From: Christensenella sp. UBA1260
GTDB taxonomy: Bacteria > Bacillota > Clostridia > Christensenellales > CAG-917
Direction: 5' to 3'
DNA: 12,291 nucleotides
NCBI GenBank assembly: GCA_002308155.1
Contig: DBVQ01000012.1
Span: 34,756 to 47,046, forward strand
In this document: piece after piece, positions 1 to 8,752 of the stretch
How the letters are laid out: every line of letters begins with the position of its first letter
Position numbering within the stretch: the first letter of the stretch is position 1
Translations under genes and position numbers: made by a program
Notes under the pieces: generated by a model
Told to the model about the DNA's origin: nothing
The model's database searches: none
The model's input: only the letters and a program-made list of their open reading frames with translations

Positions 1-3000
1 GTGACCAACGACAGGACGGTCACTGGTATTGCAAGAGTGACAGGTTGGAACGCAAACTCAACACAATTGTCCTCAGTGCCAATCAGCATCAACGTTGATT
101 CTTCAAGCAGTGAGTTTGCGGCAGATATGCCAAGCCTTGTGGAACTAACATTTAAAACATCAACGGGCAGTGCTTCAATTGGAGGCACAAGAGTATTTGC
201 AACAGTCGAAGGCGTTGGCCCACTCCTTGAAGGCAAGGGCGTACAAGCGGCGGTCAAGAATAGCACAAACGACAATGTGTATACGGGTACACTTGCTCCA
301 TCAGGCAGACCTGCATACACTGCTGGCCTTGTCAAGAAGGCAGACGGAACTTACTACAAGCATACGCATGAAGGCACAGAATACTATGTGCTCGACCTTG
401 ATTTGTTGCCGGACAAGACGCTCTATCCAACCGGTACGATTTCTTGGAACGACAAAGACTTCAAGTACTACTGGGCAGGTGGCGATGAAGATGGCAAGAC
501 AAAGTCCATCGATGTTCGCTACACCTATAGCTGGGGTCTTGGCACAGAGTGCTCAGGCGTTGTCAGCGTGCCGATTGCAAACAACAAGATAGACACAATC
601 AACGGCTTCAACATTCTTGACAACAACGGCGATCCAACACTCTCAAAGGCTGTCACATCGTTTGAAGATCTTGATGCGTTTGTCAACAAAAACAACAAGG
701 TCACAACAAATGATCTTGTGGCATACATCAATCAATTCAACGGATACAAGCTCAGCAGAACGCAATATATACTTGCAAGATGGGATCTCACAAACCTCGA
801 AAAGGCACTTGAAGATCTCGGCAAGGATTCAAGCGGCAACTACAACCTCTTTAAAGGTCTTGATGTCACGGTCACGGCATATGTTGGCGGCGACACCTAC
901 AAGGTTTCCGAAAAAGGCTTTGATGACAAGGGTTCGTCAAAGGCAGAGTATGCAAACCAAGGCTTTACAGCTCAACCGATTGAGGTCAGAATCAAGGTTG
1001 CTCCGTACGTCTATGACAAACTTGACAGCTCACTCGTTCTTGACCAATATCACAGCACAACCATAAACGGCGAATCGTTTGTGGTCAGCAAGATTACATT
1101 CAAGGGTGCAACAGCCGCAAATACAACTTCACTCAAGCTTGACAGTACAAAGCTTGCAATCGAGGCTCCGTTTGTGTACGTCGGCGGCGAATATCGCAAC
1201 GCATATTCTGGCGGTTACTTGAAGGCTGGCGACATCACATACAACGGTTATTCAGGACAAAGATTGTATGCAAAACTTGTCATCGGCAACGCAATCAGCG
1301 GCAAGCAAGAAGTGTATGAGCCAATTGTTATAAATGCACTCACACCAAACACATATGACTTGAGCATCGCCAAAGATAATGCATTCAATCCTGAGTGGTA
1401 TTCAGACATTTCAACGCTCAACATCGGCTTCAAGGGCTTGACTGATAAGCATGAAATGACAATTGATTGGAGCACAATCAAGTACTACAAAGAGTCCAAA
1501 CTCAAGACTTTGCTCAAAGATCAAAACATCTATGCCGGCGGCACAATTTATGCAATCGTGAGAGCAAAAGTTATGGACGGCAACACGCCAATCGCTTGCG
1601 CAAAGGACAGCGAAGGCAACTATGTCGGACAACTCATAACACTCAAGCTTTCAGTTCCGGTGCAAACAATCAGCGGCATCAAGTTCTTCTACATTGATGA
1701 TCCGGATGATCCAAATTGCGGCAGCTACTATGGCAAAGATATTTACAGCACAAAGGACGGTGCAGCCATCGTGACATTGCTCGGCGACGAAGTGCTCCTC
1801 AACAAGGATTACTACACCGGCACAGTCTATGGACAAACCCACAAGATCAACGACGTTGCATACGGCATTGATCCAGTCAACTTCGCACTCAACCCAACCG
1901 ACTACTTCAAGATCGGCGCTTGGGGCGATGCGGTCAACGGCACAGCTGTCAAAGTTGAACTCTCAGACAGCACGTCATACATTGGCTTCTTGCAAAATGT
2001 CACAGTGACGACTTCTCCATCACTCAGCGTCAAGGGCGTTATCGGTGGCAGAGAAGTGACAATCGGCATTAATCTGGCTGATTACACTCCTGACAAGGCA
2101 ATCAAAGACAATGGTTCACAAACAGTTCGTGTCAGAGCAAATACAAGCGTTTCGGCACTTGAGTTTGACTACAACGCAAGATCCAGATGGACATTGCCGA
2201 CAAGCATTATTGCAAGCACGGCTTCCGGTCCGGAGGGCGGCGTTGTCCAAGACATTGACTGGGATGAGACAGATGCTCCGACATGGGCAGAACTCCAAGA
2301 CAAGGCGATTGACAACAATCACTATATTGAGAGAAAGTATCACTTGTTTGATGGCACGTCGTTTGAGACACAACAATATACGGCAAAGATCTTCATCACG
2401 AACTATGAACCGCTTGACGAAGGCGAGAATTGGAACGTGACAATCAATGGCCTCAACACAACATATATACCGTTCACGGCATTCGCATTCCCGACAACAG
2501 CGACATTGACTTCGCCGATGGTTGGTACATACACAGATGTCCCAGTCACATGGAGTGCAGGCTTGCCAACAGATGAAGAGATTGCAACAGGCTCCTTTGC
2601 AAGAACGGCTTATGTTGGTGCCAACATGAAGATAATTGAAGTTGAGTTCACGGTTGCAAAACAATTCAGATTCAAAGAATCCGAAGGCTTTGTGACAAGC
2701 ATTGTCAGCGGCAATACAGTGTATAGCTATGCACTTGACACCGAACAGAAACTCTATGACGGCTTGCCAAGAGAAGGCTTCATCTTCGTCGGCGATGACG
2801 ACAGCATGGAAGTTGCAGTTGAATACGTGTGGGATGTCTCATACACAGCAGCAGACGGATTCAGCGGAGAGGTGCTCCTCACTGTCAAGAACGAAAACCT
2901 CAACGTTCAAGTTCCTGTCAGCCTCACGATTTTGAGCGGCACAAAGATTGCAAGCTTCAAGAAGGTCGGCGACAACATGCTCGTTATTGACCAATACGGC

Positions 3001-6000
3001 ATGGACGGAACGTTCTTCGATTCCGGCGCGAAGGCAACAGTCATCACAGAGAGCGGTCAAGAAGTTGAAGTCACAGGCACATACAACTTGCCGGCAGACT
3101 TCTACTCCAACGCAAGCAAGTACTTCGGTACAATCTTGAAAGACGTTGAAGTCACCTTCACATACAACGGCGGTGCAGACGAAGTGCTTGAAGAGAAGCT
3201 CACAACAGACCTCTATGTGCTTGACAGAACAGTGAAGTACATCACTGAGACTGCATATCGTTCAATCTCAATCGATCCGTTCCTTGACCAAGACATCTCA
3301 AGATTTGTCGCGGCAAGCGAAGCTGGTCTCCATATCACAACCTTCAAAGACAAGGTCGGTGTTGTGGATATTGATCAAGGTCACAACGTATATGCGCCAA
3401 CGACAACGTTTGAAGCATATATCGATTGGTCCGGTGTCGCAAAACTCTTAAAGGACAACACGAGCGACTTCTCGTTCACAACAAAGGCAACCACAACGTA
3501 TACAAACGCTGCAGGCAAGGAGATCAAGGTTGTACAAACAGTCTCGGTTCCTGTCACAATCATGAACCGCGTCATCGATGACGTTGACTTTGACCCAGAG
3601 AACGAGAGAGACGATTTTGGCAACAAGGTCTATGACTATCTGTATTCGGACTACAGCAAGACTGCAACCATCACGGATACTTACCGCAGCAGAGCAGCAG
3701 GCGAAGGCAACTACATGCAAATCGTCTTCTACAAGAGCGCGGGTAGCTTCCCGAAACAGTTCGTCTTTGAGAACCAGTTCGCATACAAGGGACTTGCAGG
3801 CTTGCCACAACGCGTCAAGTTCACGTTTGAGGATGGCGTTGCCAAGTATTACAGATTGACCTACGAAGGCGTCATTGAACCTGAAGACTTGCCACTCAAC
3901 ACAACGACAAGACGCAACGTCAAGATCTATGCGTGGAGCGGCAATCCGGATGTTGATCCGGCAGACGACGGCAGCGATGGCAGATTTATTGTAAGAACAA
4001 TTGAAATCGAACTTGTCATTCGTCCATCCGCAGTGTCAATCAACAATACGAACATTGCATACACCGACTTGTCAAACGGTGAATATATCTATGACTTCGA
4101 TTCGTATCCAACCGGCGCATTAAGAGCGAACTCCGTTTATGGAGCAGCGTTCCCAAGCACAGTCACATACTATGTCGGCGGCACGTTCATCAAGCTCTCC
4201 AAGTGGAACGATCAAGGCGAAGTTGGCAACAGCACATACACCGAGTGGACAAGACTCCACAGCATCTACAAAGAAGCACTTGGCGGTCTTGGAACTCCTT
4301 ACACCTATGACTATGACGAAGAGACAAGAACGTACAGCAAGGCTGCGGCCAATGCAAACTCCTTCATCTTTGTCTATGTGACAACGCAAACTCTCAATGC
4401 AACATGGGATCTCAGCGATTTGTCTTATGACTACAAGGGCGGCGTTGCCTATGCAAAGGCGACATTGACATCTCCTGTGAACAACAAGACGAACACCACG
4501 GTCAAAGTTCCTGTCCACATCAATAGCGGCAAGGCGGCGAGCTACACATTTGCAGGTACGGCGACAGGCGATGCAATAAGCTTGTACAATCCAGGCAACA
4601 AGTTTGTCATCAATCCATATGCTTTGAGCGGTAAGGTCTTTGAGAGATTGGTCGGCACGGTGCCTCTCAATGAGAGATATTCAAAGGACGGCGACGAGTT
4701 TGTCCAAGACAATGAAGGCACCTACAAGAAGGTCATTGTTGACAATGAAGAGAAGTATGTTGAACTCACATATGCTGAGATCGGCGACTACAAGTACTTC
4801 CCATCTCACATTAAGATCAACATCGACGGTGTTGGCGAAAAGACTGTCGGCATTGAATGGGACTTCAGCGCAGTTCCTGTCACATACGCAGGCGGCACGT
4901 TCACAGCGTATGCACTCATCAACAACAATGGTGTGTATGACTACTGGAGACGCGGCACTGAGGACGACGAAGATTCAATCAACGAAATCGGCGTACAAAA
5001 ACTCAAAGTCACAATCACTGTTATAGACGGCTCAGTGAAGGAGATTTCAACGTCCGGCACAGACAACCAAGACTTGCGCAATCTCACAGGCTATATTGAC
5101 AAGGCAAGTTCATATGTCAACCCATACGATTATTCAGAGCCGACATTGCCTGATAGTCTCAAAGTCAAGATCTTGAATCCAGACGGCAACCTTGTTGATG
5201 AATACATCACAAAGACCTATTATGTCAATCCAACGGAAGGACAGTGCAAGCTCACATGGAGCACGTCAAGCTTCCGTCCAAGCTACAAGGGTGGTCTCAC
5301 ATACGTGACAGCATTGTTGAAGGGCGAAGATGGCACGACTCAAAAGTATGAGATTCCATTCAAGGTCTACAAGATGGAAGTCAGCAACATTTCACAAAAC
5401 GGTGGCAGCTACACATCTGCTGTTGTGGACGGCACTGCATCAACTGCGTTCCAAATCAACCCATATGACGGAACAAAGCTCTCAATGCCAACCAAGTACG
5501 ATGTCACGTTTGCAAGATCTTATCCGACAATCACAGACGGCAAGGTGACAGGCTGGACGTCAAACGGCACATACAACAAGTACTTCTCATATGCGATTGT
5601 GACATTGCCAACGGCACTCACATACAAGCTTGTGGGCGGCTACTGGAAGTCTGATGCGGATGGCGAGACGGCAACGGTTCAATTCTCCAACCAAGAGAAG
5701 ATCAACGTCACGCTCGATGTCGTTGACACATTGTCATCAAGCGCAGTGTCAAGCGGCGCATCAATTGCAAATCCATCCGCAAGCAGCCTTGTGACCAAGA
5801 CAACGATCGGCGGCAAGACCATGTCGGTCGTCTGGTATGCAAAGGCTACTGTCTATGCAGGAGACGAAAGCGGCGGTGCAGTCGTAAGCTACTATGTGAC
5901 ACTCTCAAGCAAGGACAGCACAATGTCCGCACCGACAATCAAGGGTAGACTCATCAAGTACACTGAGGTCGTCGCATACGTCGGCGCAATCGTTGACAAG

Positions 6001-6087
6001 AACGGTCACGTTGTTGTCACTGACGATGAAGGCAAGCCTGTTGCTCAAGCAACGATTTCAAAATCAAGCTTCAACGCACAAGGCTGA
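1..6087 (+). CDS. Giant repetitive beta-rich surface/secreted protein, C-terminal 2028 residues (5' end outside window)
   Basis: The frame is open from the first base. The GTG there is probably an internal codon: the first residues already look like repeat sequence (VPI at residues 26-28), and no signal peptide is visible. I do not recognise a named family. The protein is built of divergent tandem units of about 110-170 residues. Each tends to contain an [N/D]PY- or DQY-like motif (residues 348-350, 997-999, 1092-1094, 1538-1540, 1707-1709, 1820-1822), a Trp-led strand, a YxGG turn (393-396, 511-514, 1391-1394, 1478-1481, 1629-1632, 1762-1765), and 23-41 residues later a VPV/VTITV-type strand (552-554, 971-973, 1183-1185, 1503-1505, 1670-1674, 1785-1789, 1903-1907). 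This alternating Thr/Val/Tyr pattern suggests stacked Ig-like beta-sandwiches (inference). Only four cysteines occur. The C-terminus (ending SSFNAQG) has no LPxTG motif, hydrophobic tail or basic tail, so any anchor must lie upstream. Two in-frame TGA codons in tandem end the gene (6085-6090). Role unknown: adhesin, S-layer-like or matrix protein are all possible. Confidence 0.85.
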   Translation: MTNDRTVTGIARVTGWNANSTQLSSVPISINVDSSSSEFAADMPSLVELTFKTSTGSASIGGTRVFATVEGVGPLLEGKGVQAAVKNSTNDNVYTGTLAPSGRPAYTAGLVKKADGTYYKHTHEGTEYYVLDLDLLPDKTLYPTGTISWNDKDFKYYWAGGDEDGKTKSIDVRYTYSWGLGTECSGVVSVPIANNKIDTINGFNILDNNGDPTLSKAVTSFEDLDAFVNKNNKVTTNDLVAYINQFNGYKLSRTQYILARWDLTNLEKALEDLGKDSSGNYNLFKGLDVTVTAYVGGDTYKVSEKGFDDKGSSKAEYANQGFTAQPIEVRIKVAPYVYDKLDSSLVLDQYHSTTINGESFVVSKITFKGATAANTTSLKLDSTKLAIEAPFVYVGGEYRNAYSGGYLKAGDITYNGYSGQRLYAKLVIGNAISGKQEVYEPIVINALTPNTYDLSIAKDNAFNPEWYSDISTLNIGFKGLTDKHEMTIDWSTIKYYKESKLKTLLKDQNIYAGGTIYAIVRAKVMDGNTPIACAKDSEGNYVGQLITLKLSVPVQTISGIKFFYIDDPDDPNCGSYYGKDIYSTKDGAAIVTLLGDEVLLNKDYYTGTVYGQTHKINDVAYGIDPVNFALNPTDYFKIGAWGDAVNGTAVKVELSDSTSYIGFLQNVTVTTSPSLSVKGVIGGREVTIGINLADYTPDKAIKDNGSQTVRVRANTSVSALEFDYNARSRWTLPTSIIASTASGPEGGVVQDIDWDETDAPTWAELQDKAIDNNHYIERKYHLFDGTSFETQQYTAKIFITNYEPLDEGENWNVTINGLNTTYIPFTAFAFPTTATLTSPMVGTYTDVPVTWSAGLPTDEEIATGSFARTAYVGANMKIIEVEFTVAKQFRFKESEGFVTSIVSGNTVYSYALDTEQKLYDGLPREGFIFVGDDDSMEVAVEYVWDVSYTAADGFSGEVLLTVKNENLNVQVPVSLTILSGTKIASFKKVGDNMLVIDQYGMDGTFFDSGAKATVITESGQEVEVTGTYNLPADFYSNASKYFGTILKDVEVTFTYNGGADEVLEEKLTTDLYVLDRTVKYITETAYRSISIDPFLDQDISRFVAASEAGLHITTFKDKVGVVDIDQGHNVYAPTTTFEAYIDWSGVAKLLKDNTSDFSFTTKATTTYTNAAGKEIKVVQTVSVPVTIMNRVIDDVDFDPENERDDFGNKVYDYLYSDYSKTATITDTYRSRAAGEGNYMQIVFYKSAGSFPKQFVFENQFAYKGLAGLPQRVKFTFEDGVAKYYRLTYEGVIEPEDLPLNTTTRRNVKIYAWSGNPDVDPADDGSDGRFIVRTIEIELVIRPSAVSINNTNIAYTDLSNGEYIYDFDSYPTGALRANSVYGAAFPSTVTYYVGGTFIKLSKWNDQGEVGNSTYTEWTRLHSIYKEALGGLGTPYTYDYDEETRTYSKAAANANSFIFVYVTTQTLNATWDLSDLSYDYKGGVAYAKATLTSPVNNKTNTTVKVPVHINSGKAASYTFAGTATGDAISLYNPGNKFVINPYALSGKVFERLVGTVPLNERYSKDGDEFVQDNEGTYKKVIVDNEEKYVELTYAEIGDYKYFPSHIKINIDGVGEKTVGIEWDFSAVPVTYAGGTFTAYALINNNGVYDYWRRGTEDDEDSINEIGVQKLKVTITVIDGSVKEISTSGTDNQDLRNLTGYIDKASSYVNPYDYSEPTLPDSLKVKILNPDGNLVDEYITKTYYVNPTEGQCKLTWSTSSFRPSYKGGLTYVTALLKGEDGTTQKYEIPFKVYKMEVSNISQNGGSYTSAVVDGTASTAFQINPYDGTKLSMPTKYDVTFARSYPTITDGKVTGWTSNGTYNKYFSYAIVTLPTALTYKLVGGYWKSDADGETATVQFSNQEKINVTLDVVDTLSSSAVSSGASIANPSASSLVTKTTIGGKTMSVVWYAKATVYAGDESGGAVVSYYVTLSSKDSTMSAPTIKGRLIKYTEVVAYVGAIVDKNGHVVVTDDEGKPVAQATISKSSFNAQG

Positions 6088-6111
6088 TGAAAACAAAACT
6101 TAATCACAAAC

Positions 6112-6137
6112 TCAAGGGCGTAGCAATACGCCCTTGA
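6112..6137 (+). terminator. Perfect 11-bp hairpin after the giant gene; possible terminator or mRNA 3' end structure
   Basis: TCAAGGGCGTA (6112-6122) and its exact complement TACGCCCTTGA (6127-6137) flank a GCAA loop, 24 bases after the stop codon. The GNRA-type loop makes it very stable. No clean T-run follows (the next bases are AACACGAATATACCTCTTT), so intrinsic termination is plausible but not secure. It could instead be a 3' stabilising hairpin or partial attenuator ahead of the SPFH gene. Confidence 0.6.
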
Positions 6138-6173
6138 AACACGAATATACCTCTTTAAGGAGAAATAAAAACA

Positions 6174-7298
6174 ATGGGCTTTTTGAAAAAACAACTTTTG
6201 AAAGTCGTACAATGGGAAGATCAATCGAGAAACACTCTCGTGCAAAAGTTTGTCTGCGAGGACAGATATGCAATTATGAAGGGCTCGCAACTTATCGTGC
6301 GTCCTTCACAAGCCGCGATATTTGTGTATCAAGGCACAGTTTGTGACGTCTTTACAGAAGGCATTTGGAAACTTGAAGAAGGTTCAACTCCAATCCTCAC
6401 AAAGATTGCAAACTGGAAATACGCATTTGAAAATCCAAAACAAACAGACGTATATTTTGTCAATCTTCGCCAATTCACACAGATGAAATGGGGCACACCA
6501 AACCCAATCATGATGCGCGACAAAGATTTCGGCATGATCAGAATTTCAGGGCATGGCGAATATTCCTTCCACGTCATGAAGCCGGATCTCTTTATGAGAG
6601 AATGCTTTGGCACAATCCACTCATTCAAGACGGAAGACATCCAAGAACACTTGAGAAGCATCGTGCTTGCAGAGCTCACTGACCTCATGGGCGAGTGCCA
6701 AATCCCTGCGCTTGACCTTGCGGCAAACTATCTTGAACTCGGCGACACAGCACGCAACAAAGCGGCGGCGAGATTCAGAGCGCTCGGTCTTGACATTGAC
6801 CAGCTCCTCATCCGCAATTTGAAGCTTCCAGAGGCTGTTGAACAGGCGATGGACAAACGCACGACTCTTGGTGTGTTCAGTGGTGCAATGGACCAATATG
6901 CCCAATACGAGGCGGTTGGTGCAATGCGTGATGCGGCAAAGAACGGCAACGGTGCAGCTGGCACATTCGCATCCATGGGTATGGGGCTCACAGCAGGCGC
7001 AACCATCGGCAGACAATTTGCCGGCGGATTGAACGATGCAATGACTCCAACAAAAAAATGCCCGAAGTGCGGAGCGAGCGTCAAAGATGGCGCAAAGTTC
7101 TGCCCTGAGTGCGGCGCAAAGATGGAAGTTGCTTCTCAAAATACAGTTGCTTGTCCAAAATGCGGACAACCTGTTGATGCAAACGCAAAGTTCTGTCCAC
7201 ACTGCGGCGAACTTATGAAGGTGACATGCCCGAAGTGCGGTCAACAATTGAACAGCGGAGCAAAGTTCTGCCCGAATTGCGGAGAAAAGATCAAATAA
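6174..7298 (+). CDS. SPFH-domain protein with three C-terminal zinc ribbons (YdjI-like, 'virion core protein' annotation family)
   Basis: This 374-residue protein starts at an ATG with AAGGAG at 6157-6162. The N-terminal two thirds (about residues 20-230) match the SPFH/band-7 family often annotated as 'virion core protein' and typified by Bacillus subtilis YdjI. Recognisable stretches are DRYAIMKGSQLIVRPSQAA, the EG-W-L-EGSTPI region and MRDKDFGMIRISGHGEYSF. There is no N-terminal membrane helix, so it is probably a soluble scaffold recruited to the membrane by a partner. A Gly/Ala/Met-rich linker (about 258-286) leads to three CPxCG-type ribbons: C296/C299-C310/C313, C327/C330-C341/C344 and C352/C355-C366/C369, all with complete cysteine sets. 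The next gene starts 6 bases downstream and encodes a zinc-ribbon membrane protein, the likely partner. In B. subtilis, YdjI works with YdjG and YdjH in envelope stress (recalled knowledge). No ydjH or pspA is visible here. Family assignment is firm; the cellular role is inferred. Confidence 0.85.
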   Translation: MGFLKKQLLKVVQWEDQSRNTLVQKFVCEDRYAIMKGSQLIVRPSQAAIFVYQGTVCDVFTEGIWKLEEGSTPILTKIANWKYAFENPKQTDVYFVNLRQFTQMKWGTPNPIMMRDKDFGMIRISGHGEYSFHVMKPDLFMRECFGTIHSFKTEDIQEHLRSIVLAELTDLMGECQIPALDLAANYLELGDTARNKAAARFRALGLDIDQLLIRNLKLPEAVEQAMDKRTTLGVFSGAMDQYAQYEAVGAMRDAAKNGNGAAGTFASMGMGLTAGATIGRQFAGGLNDAMTPTKKCPKCGASVKDGAKFCPECGAKMEVASQNTVACPKCGQPVDANAKFCPHCGELMKVTCPKCGQQLNSGAKFCPNCGEKIK

Positions 7299-7304
7299 GT
7301 TCGT

Positions 7305-8378
7305 ATGGCAGACGCGTTCAAATACAACATAGCGGACGTAATAAAGTGCAAATCTTGCGGGGCGGATATGGTGTTCGACCCCGCTTCGCAAAAGCTCAGA
7401 TGCCCTTATTGCGACATAACGAGAGACATTGAAAAGAGAGTGCCTCATATTCGCGACTTTGAAACGGAGCGCAAGCAGGGTGGAGTTGCCTTTGACGGCG
7501 ACACTTACAAGTGCCCAAACTGCGGTGGCGAAACAGAAATCCATGGTTTTGACACGGCGGTCAAGTGCCCTTTCTGCGGCGGTACAAACGTCATCAAACT
7601 TGAAGATATGAAGGGGCTCAAACCGGACAGCGTTTTGCCGTTTGCTCTCACAAAAGAGACGGCTGTTGATGCGGGGCGCAAGTGGATAAAAAAGAAGTTT
7701 TTTGCTCCAAGTAAGTTGAAAAAGAATTTCACCATAGACAAGTTCCACGGCGTATACATCCCGTCATTTGCGTTCAATTCAAAGACGTTTTCCACTTATG
7801 ATGGACGTTTTGGCGAGGACAGAACGCGCACGGTGCAGACAAAAGACGGTCCAAAGACAGAACACTACATTGAATGGTATCACGTCAGCGGGAATTGGAA
7901 CAGATTTTTTGAGAATACTATGGTGGAGGCTTCCACACAGATTCGTCAAGACGAGCTCAACAAGATTTTGCCGTACGATATGAACAACGCAACGGCATAC
8001 ACGCGCGAGTATCTTGCAGGCTTTTCGGCAGAGAGATATGACACATCGCTCGACGATTCGTTTGGCACCGCAAAGACGGAGATGAACAGCATGATCAGGC
8101 GGGAAATCATAAACCACTACAATCCTGACCATGTGGACTATCTCAACGTCAACACCACCTTCTCGGACGTCAAGTTCCGCCATACGCTTCTTCCGCTTTG
8201 GATTTGCGGTTACATGTTCAAAGAGAAGATATATCGCTTCTTGATCAACGCGCGCACGGGCAAGGCGACGGGCAAAGTGCCGAAGTCTCCACTCAAAATT
8301 GCAATGGTTGTGCTCGGCATCCTTGCAATTATCGCGGCAATTGTGTGCATTATCGCCTTTGGCGGCAATGCGGAATAA
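7305..8378 (+). CDS. Double zinc-ribbon protein with C-terminal membrane helix (YdjG-like / TFIIB-type zinc ribbon family)
   Basis: This 357-residue protein has two N-terminal zinc ribbons: C15/C18-C33/C36 (KCKSCGADMVFD...RCPYCD) and C70/C73-C88/C91 (KCPNCGGETEI...KCPFCGG). A long soluble region (about 110-325) follows, with WIKKKFFAPSKLKK and a YIPSFAF-type strand typical of 'TFIIB-type zinc ribbon-containing' proteins of Bacillota. One strongly hydrophobic helix at 332-352 lies five residues before the C-terminus, so most of the protein should face the cytoplasm as a tail-anchored membrane protein. The start lies 6 bases after the SPFH stop. Only a distant GGAGAAAAG (7281-7289) precedes it, so translational coupling to the upstream gene is likely. 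The architecture resembles B. subtilis YdjG and suggests that it tethers the upstream SPFH protein to the membrane (inference). The ribbons may mediate protein contacts rather than DNA binding. Confidence 0.8.
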   Translation: MADAFKYNIADVIKCKSCGADMVFDPASQKLRCPYCDITRDIEKRVPHIRDFETERKQGGVAFDGDTYKCPNCGGETEIHGFDTAVKCPFCGGTNVIKLEDMKGLKPDSVLPFALTKETAVDAGRKWIKKKFFAPSKLKKNFTIDKFHGVYIPSFAFNSKTFSTYDGRFGEDRTRTVQTKDGPKTEHYIEWYHVSGNWNRFFENTMVEASTQIRQDELNKILPYDMNNATAYTREYLAGFSAERYDTSLDDSFGTAKTEMNSMIRREIINHYNPDHVDYLNVNTTFSDVKFRHTLLPLWICGYMFKEKIYRFLINARTGKATGKVPKSPLKIAMVVLGILAIIAAIVCIIAFGGNAE

Positions 8379-8382
8379 CCTC

Positions 8383-8418
8383 GTGGCAAGGTAGTGCCAC
8401 ACCATAAAGATTATTTTT
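8383..8418 (+). terminator. Weak hairpin followed by distal T-run
   Basis: GTGGCA (8383-8388) pairs with TGCCAC (8395-8400) around a six-base loop, just after the upstream stop codon. A run of six T lies at 8413-8418, 12 bases beyond the stem, which is too far for a standard intrinsic terminator. It may partly attenuate read-through into the DUF1858 gene, or may have no function. Confidence 0.3.
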
Positions 8419-8433
8419 TGGAGGAATACAAAT

Positions 8434-8631
8434 ATGATTACAAAGGATATGCTCATTATTGACATATTGAATCAAGAAAAAGCAGAAGAGCTTGCACAAG
8501 TACTCTTTGAGAGCGGTATGCATTGCCTCGGCTGTCTTGCGGCTCACGGTGAAACGTTGGAGCAGGCGGCGGCTGTGCATGGGATTGATGCTGACGAGCT
8601 TGTAGCTCGCTTGAACGCTGTTCTCGCATAA
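8434..8631 (+). CDS. Stand-alone DUF1858 protein (hybrid-cluster-associated redox disulfide domain)
   Basis: This 65-residue protein has a strong GGAGG ribosome binding site (8420-8424) nine bases before the ATG. The whole sequence is one DUF1858 domain: an N-terminal helix region (about 4-26), then the signature G28-M-H-C31-L-G-C34, then ETLEQAAAVHGID and a final helix ending in LNAVLA. Proteins of this family (TIGR03980-type) carry a CxxC pair presumed to undergo thiol-disulfide exchange and occur beside hybrid cluster proteins or oxidoreductases (family knowledge). Here no hybrid cluster protein is adjacent. The nearest redox gene is trxB, about 600 bases downstream and under its own promoter. 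The stop codon TAA lies inside the first arm of a large palindrome. Family assignment is firm; partner and substrate are unknown. Confidence 0.85.
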   Translation: MITKDMLIIDILNQEKAEELAQVLFESGMHCLGCLAAHGETLEQAAAVHGIDADELVARLNAVLA

Positions 8632-8752
8632 ACCGCACAGTTTGGCAAATAGCTTTGTCAAAGTCCGTTTGTTCGGGGGTCACGTACTTCTTGTACGCTC
8701 ATCCCTCGCAAACGGGCTTTTTCGCGCTCTTCATCCAAACTGAGCGGTTTAT
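8628..8752 (+). repeat. 125-base nested palindrome starting on the DUF1858 stop codon
   Basis: Three nested stems are visible. Outer: ATAAACCGC (8628-8636) with GCGGTTTAT (8744-8752), one A-A mismatch, then CAGTTTGG (8638-8645) with CCAAACTG (8735-8742). Middle: AAAGTCCGTTTG (8660-8671) with CAAACGGGCTTT (8709-8720), one T-G wobble, then after a two-base bulge CGGGGG (8674-8679) with CCCTCG (8703-8708). Tip: CGTAC (8683-8687) with GTACG (8693-8697) around TTCTT. Two 14-base unpaired stretches separate the outer and middle stems symmetrically. The middle stem is followed by TTTTT (8718-8722), so as + strand RNA it could terminate transcription of the upstream gene. It could equally be a REP- or MITE-like dispersed element. 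A related hairpin occurs at 12192-12252. Confidence 0.8.

Noticed and set aside
1..3. GTG at base 1 as the true start of the giant gene
   Set aside because: There is no upstream sequence to show a ribosome binding site, no signal peptide follows, and repeat-like sequence begins at once, so the window most likely cuts the gene.
6621..7748. Long minus-strand open frame (375 codons) opposite the SPFH and zinc-ribbon genes
   Set aside because: It spans the junction of two well-supported + strand genes. The Cys/Ala/Arg-rich product mirrors the ribbon codons.
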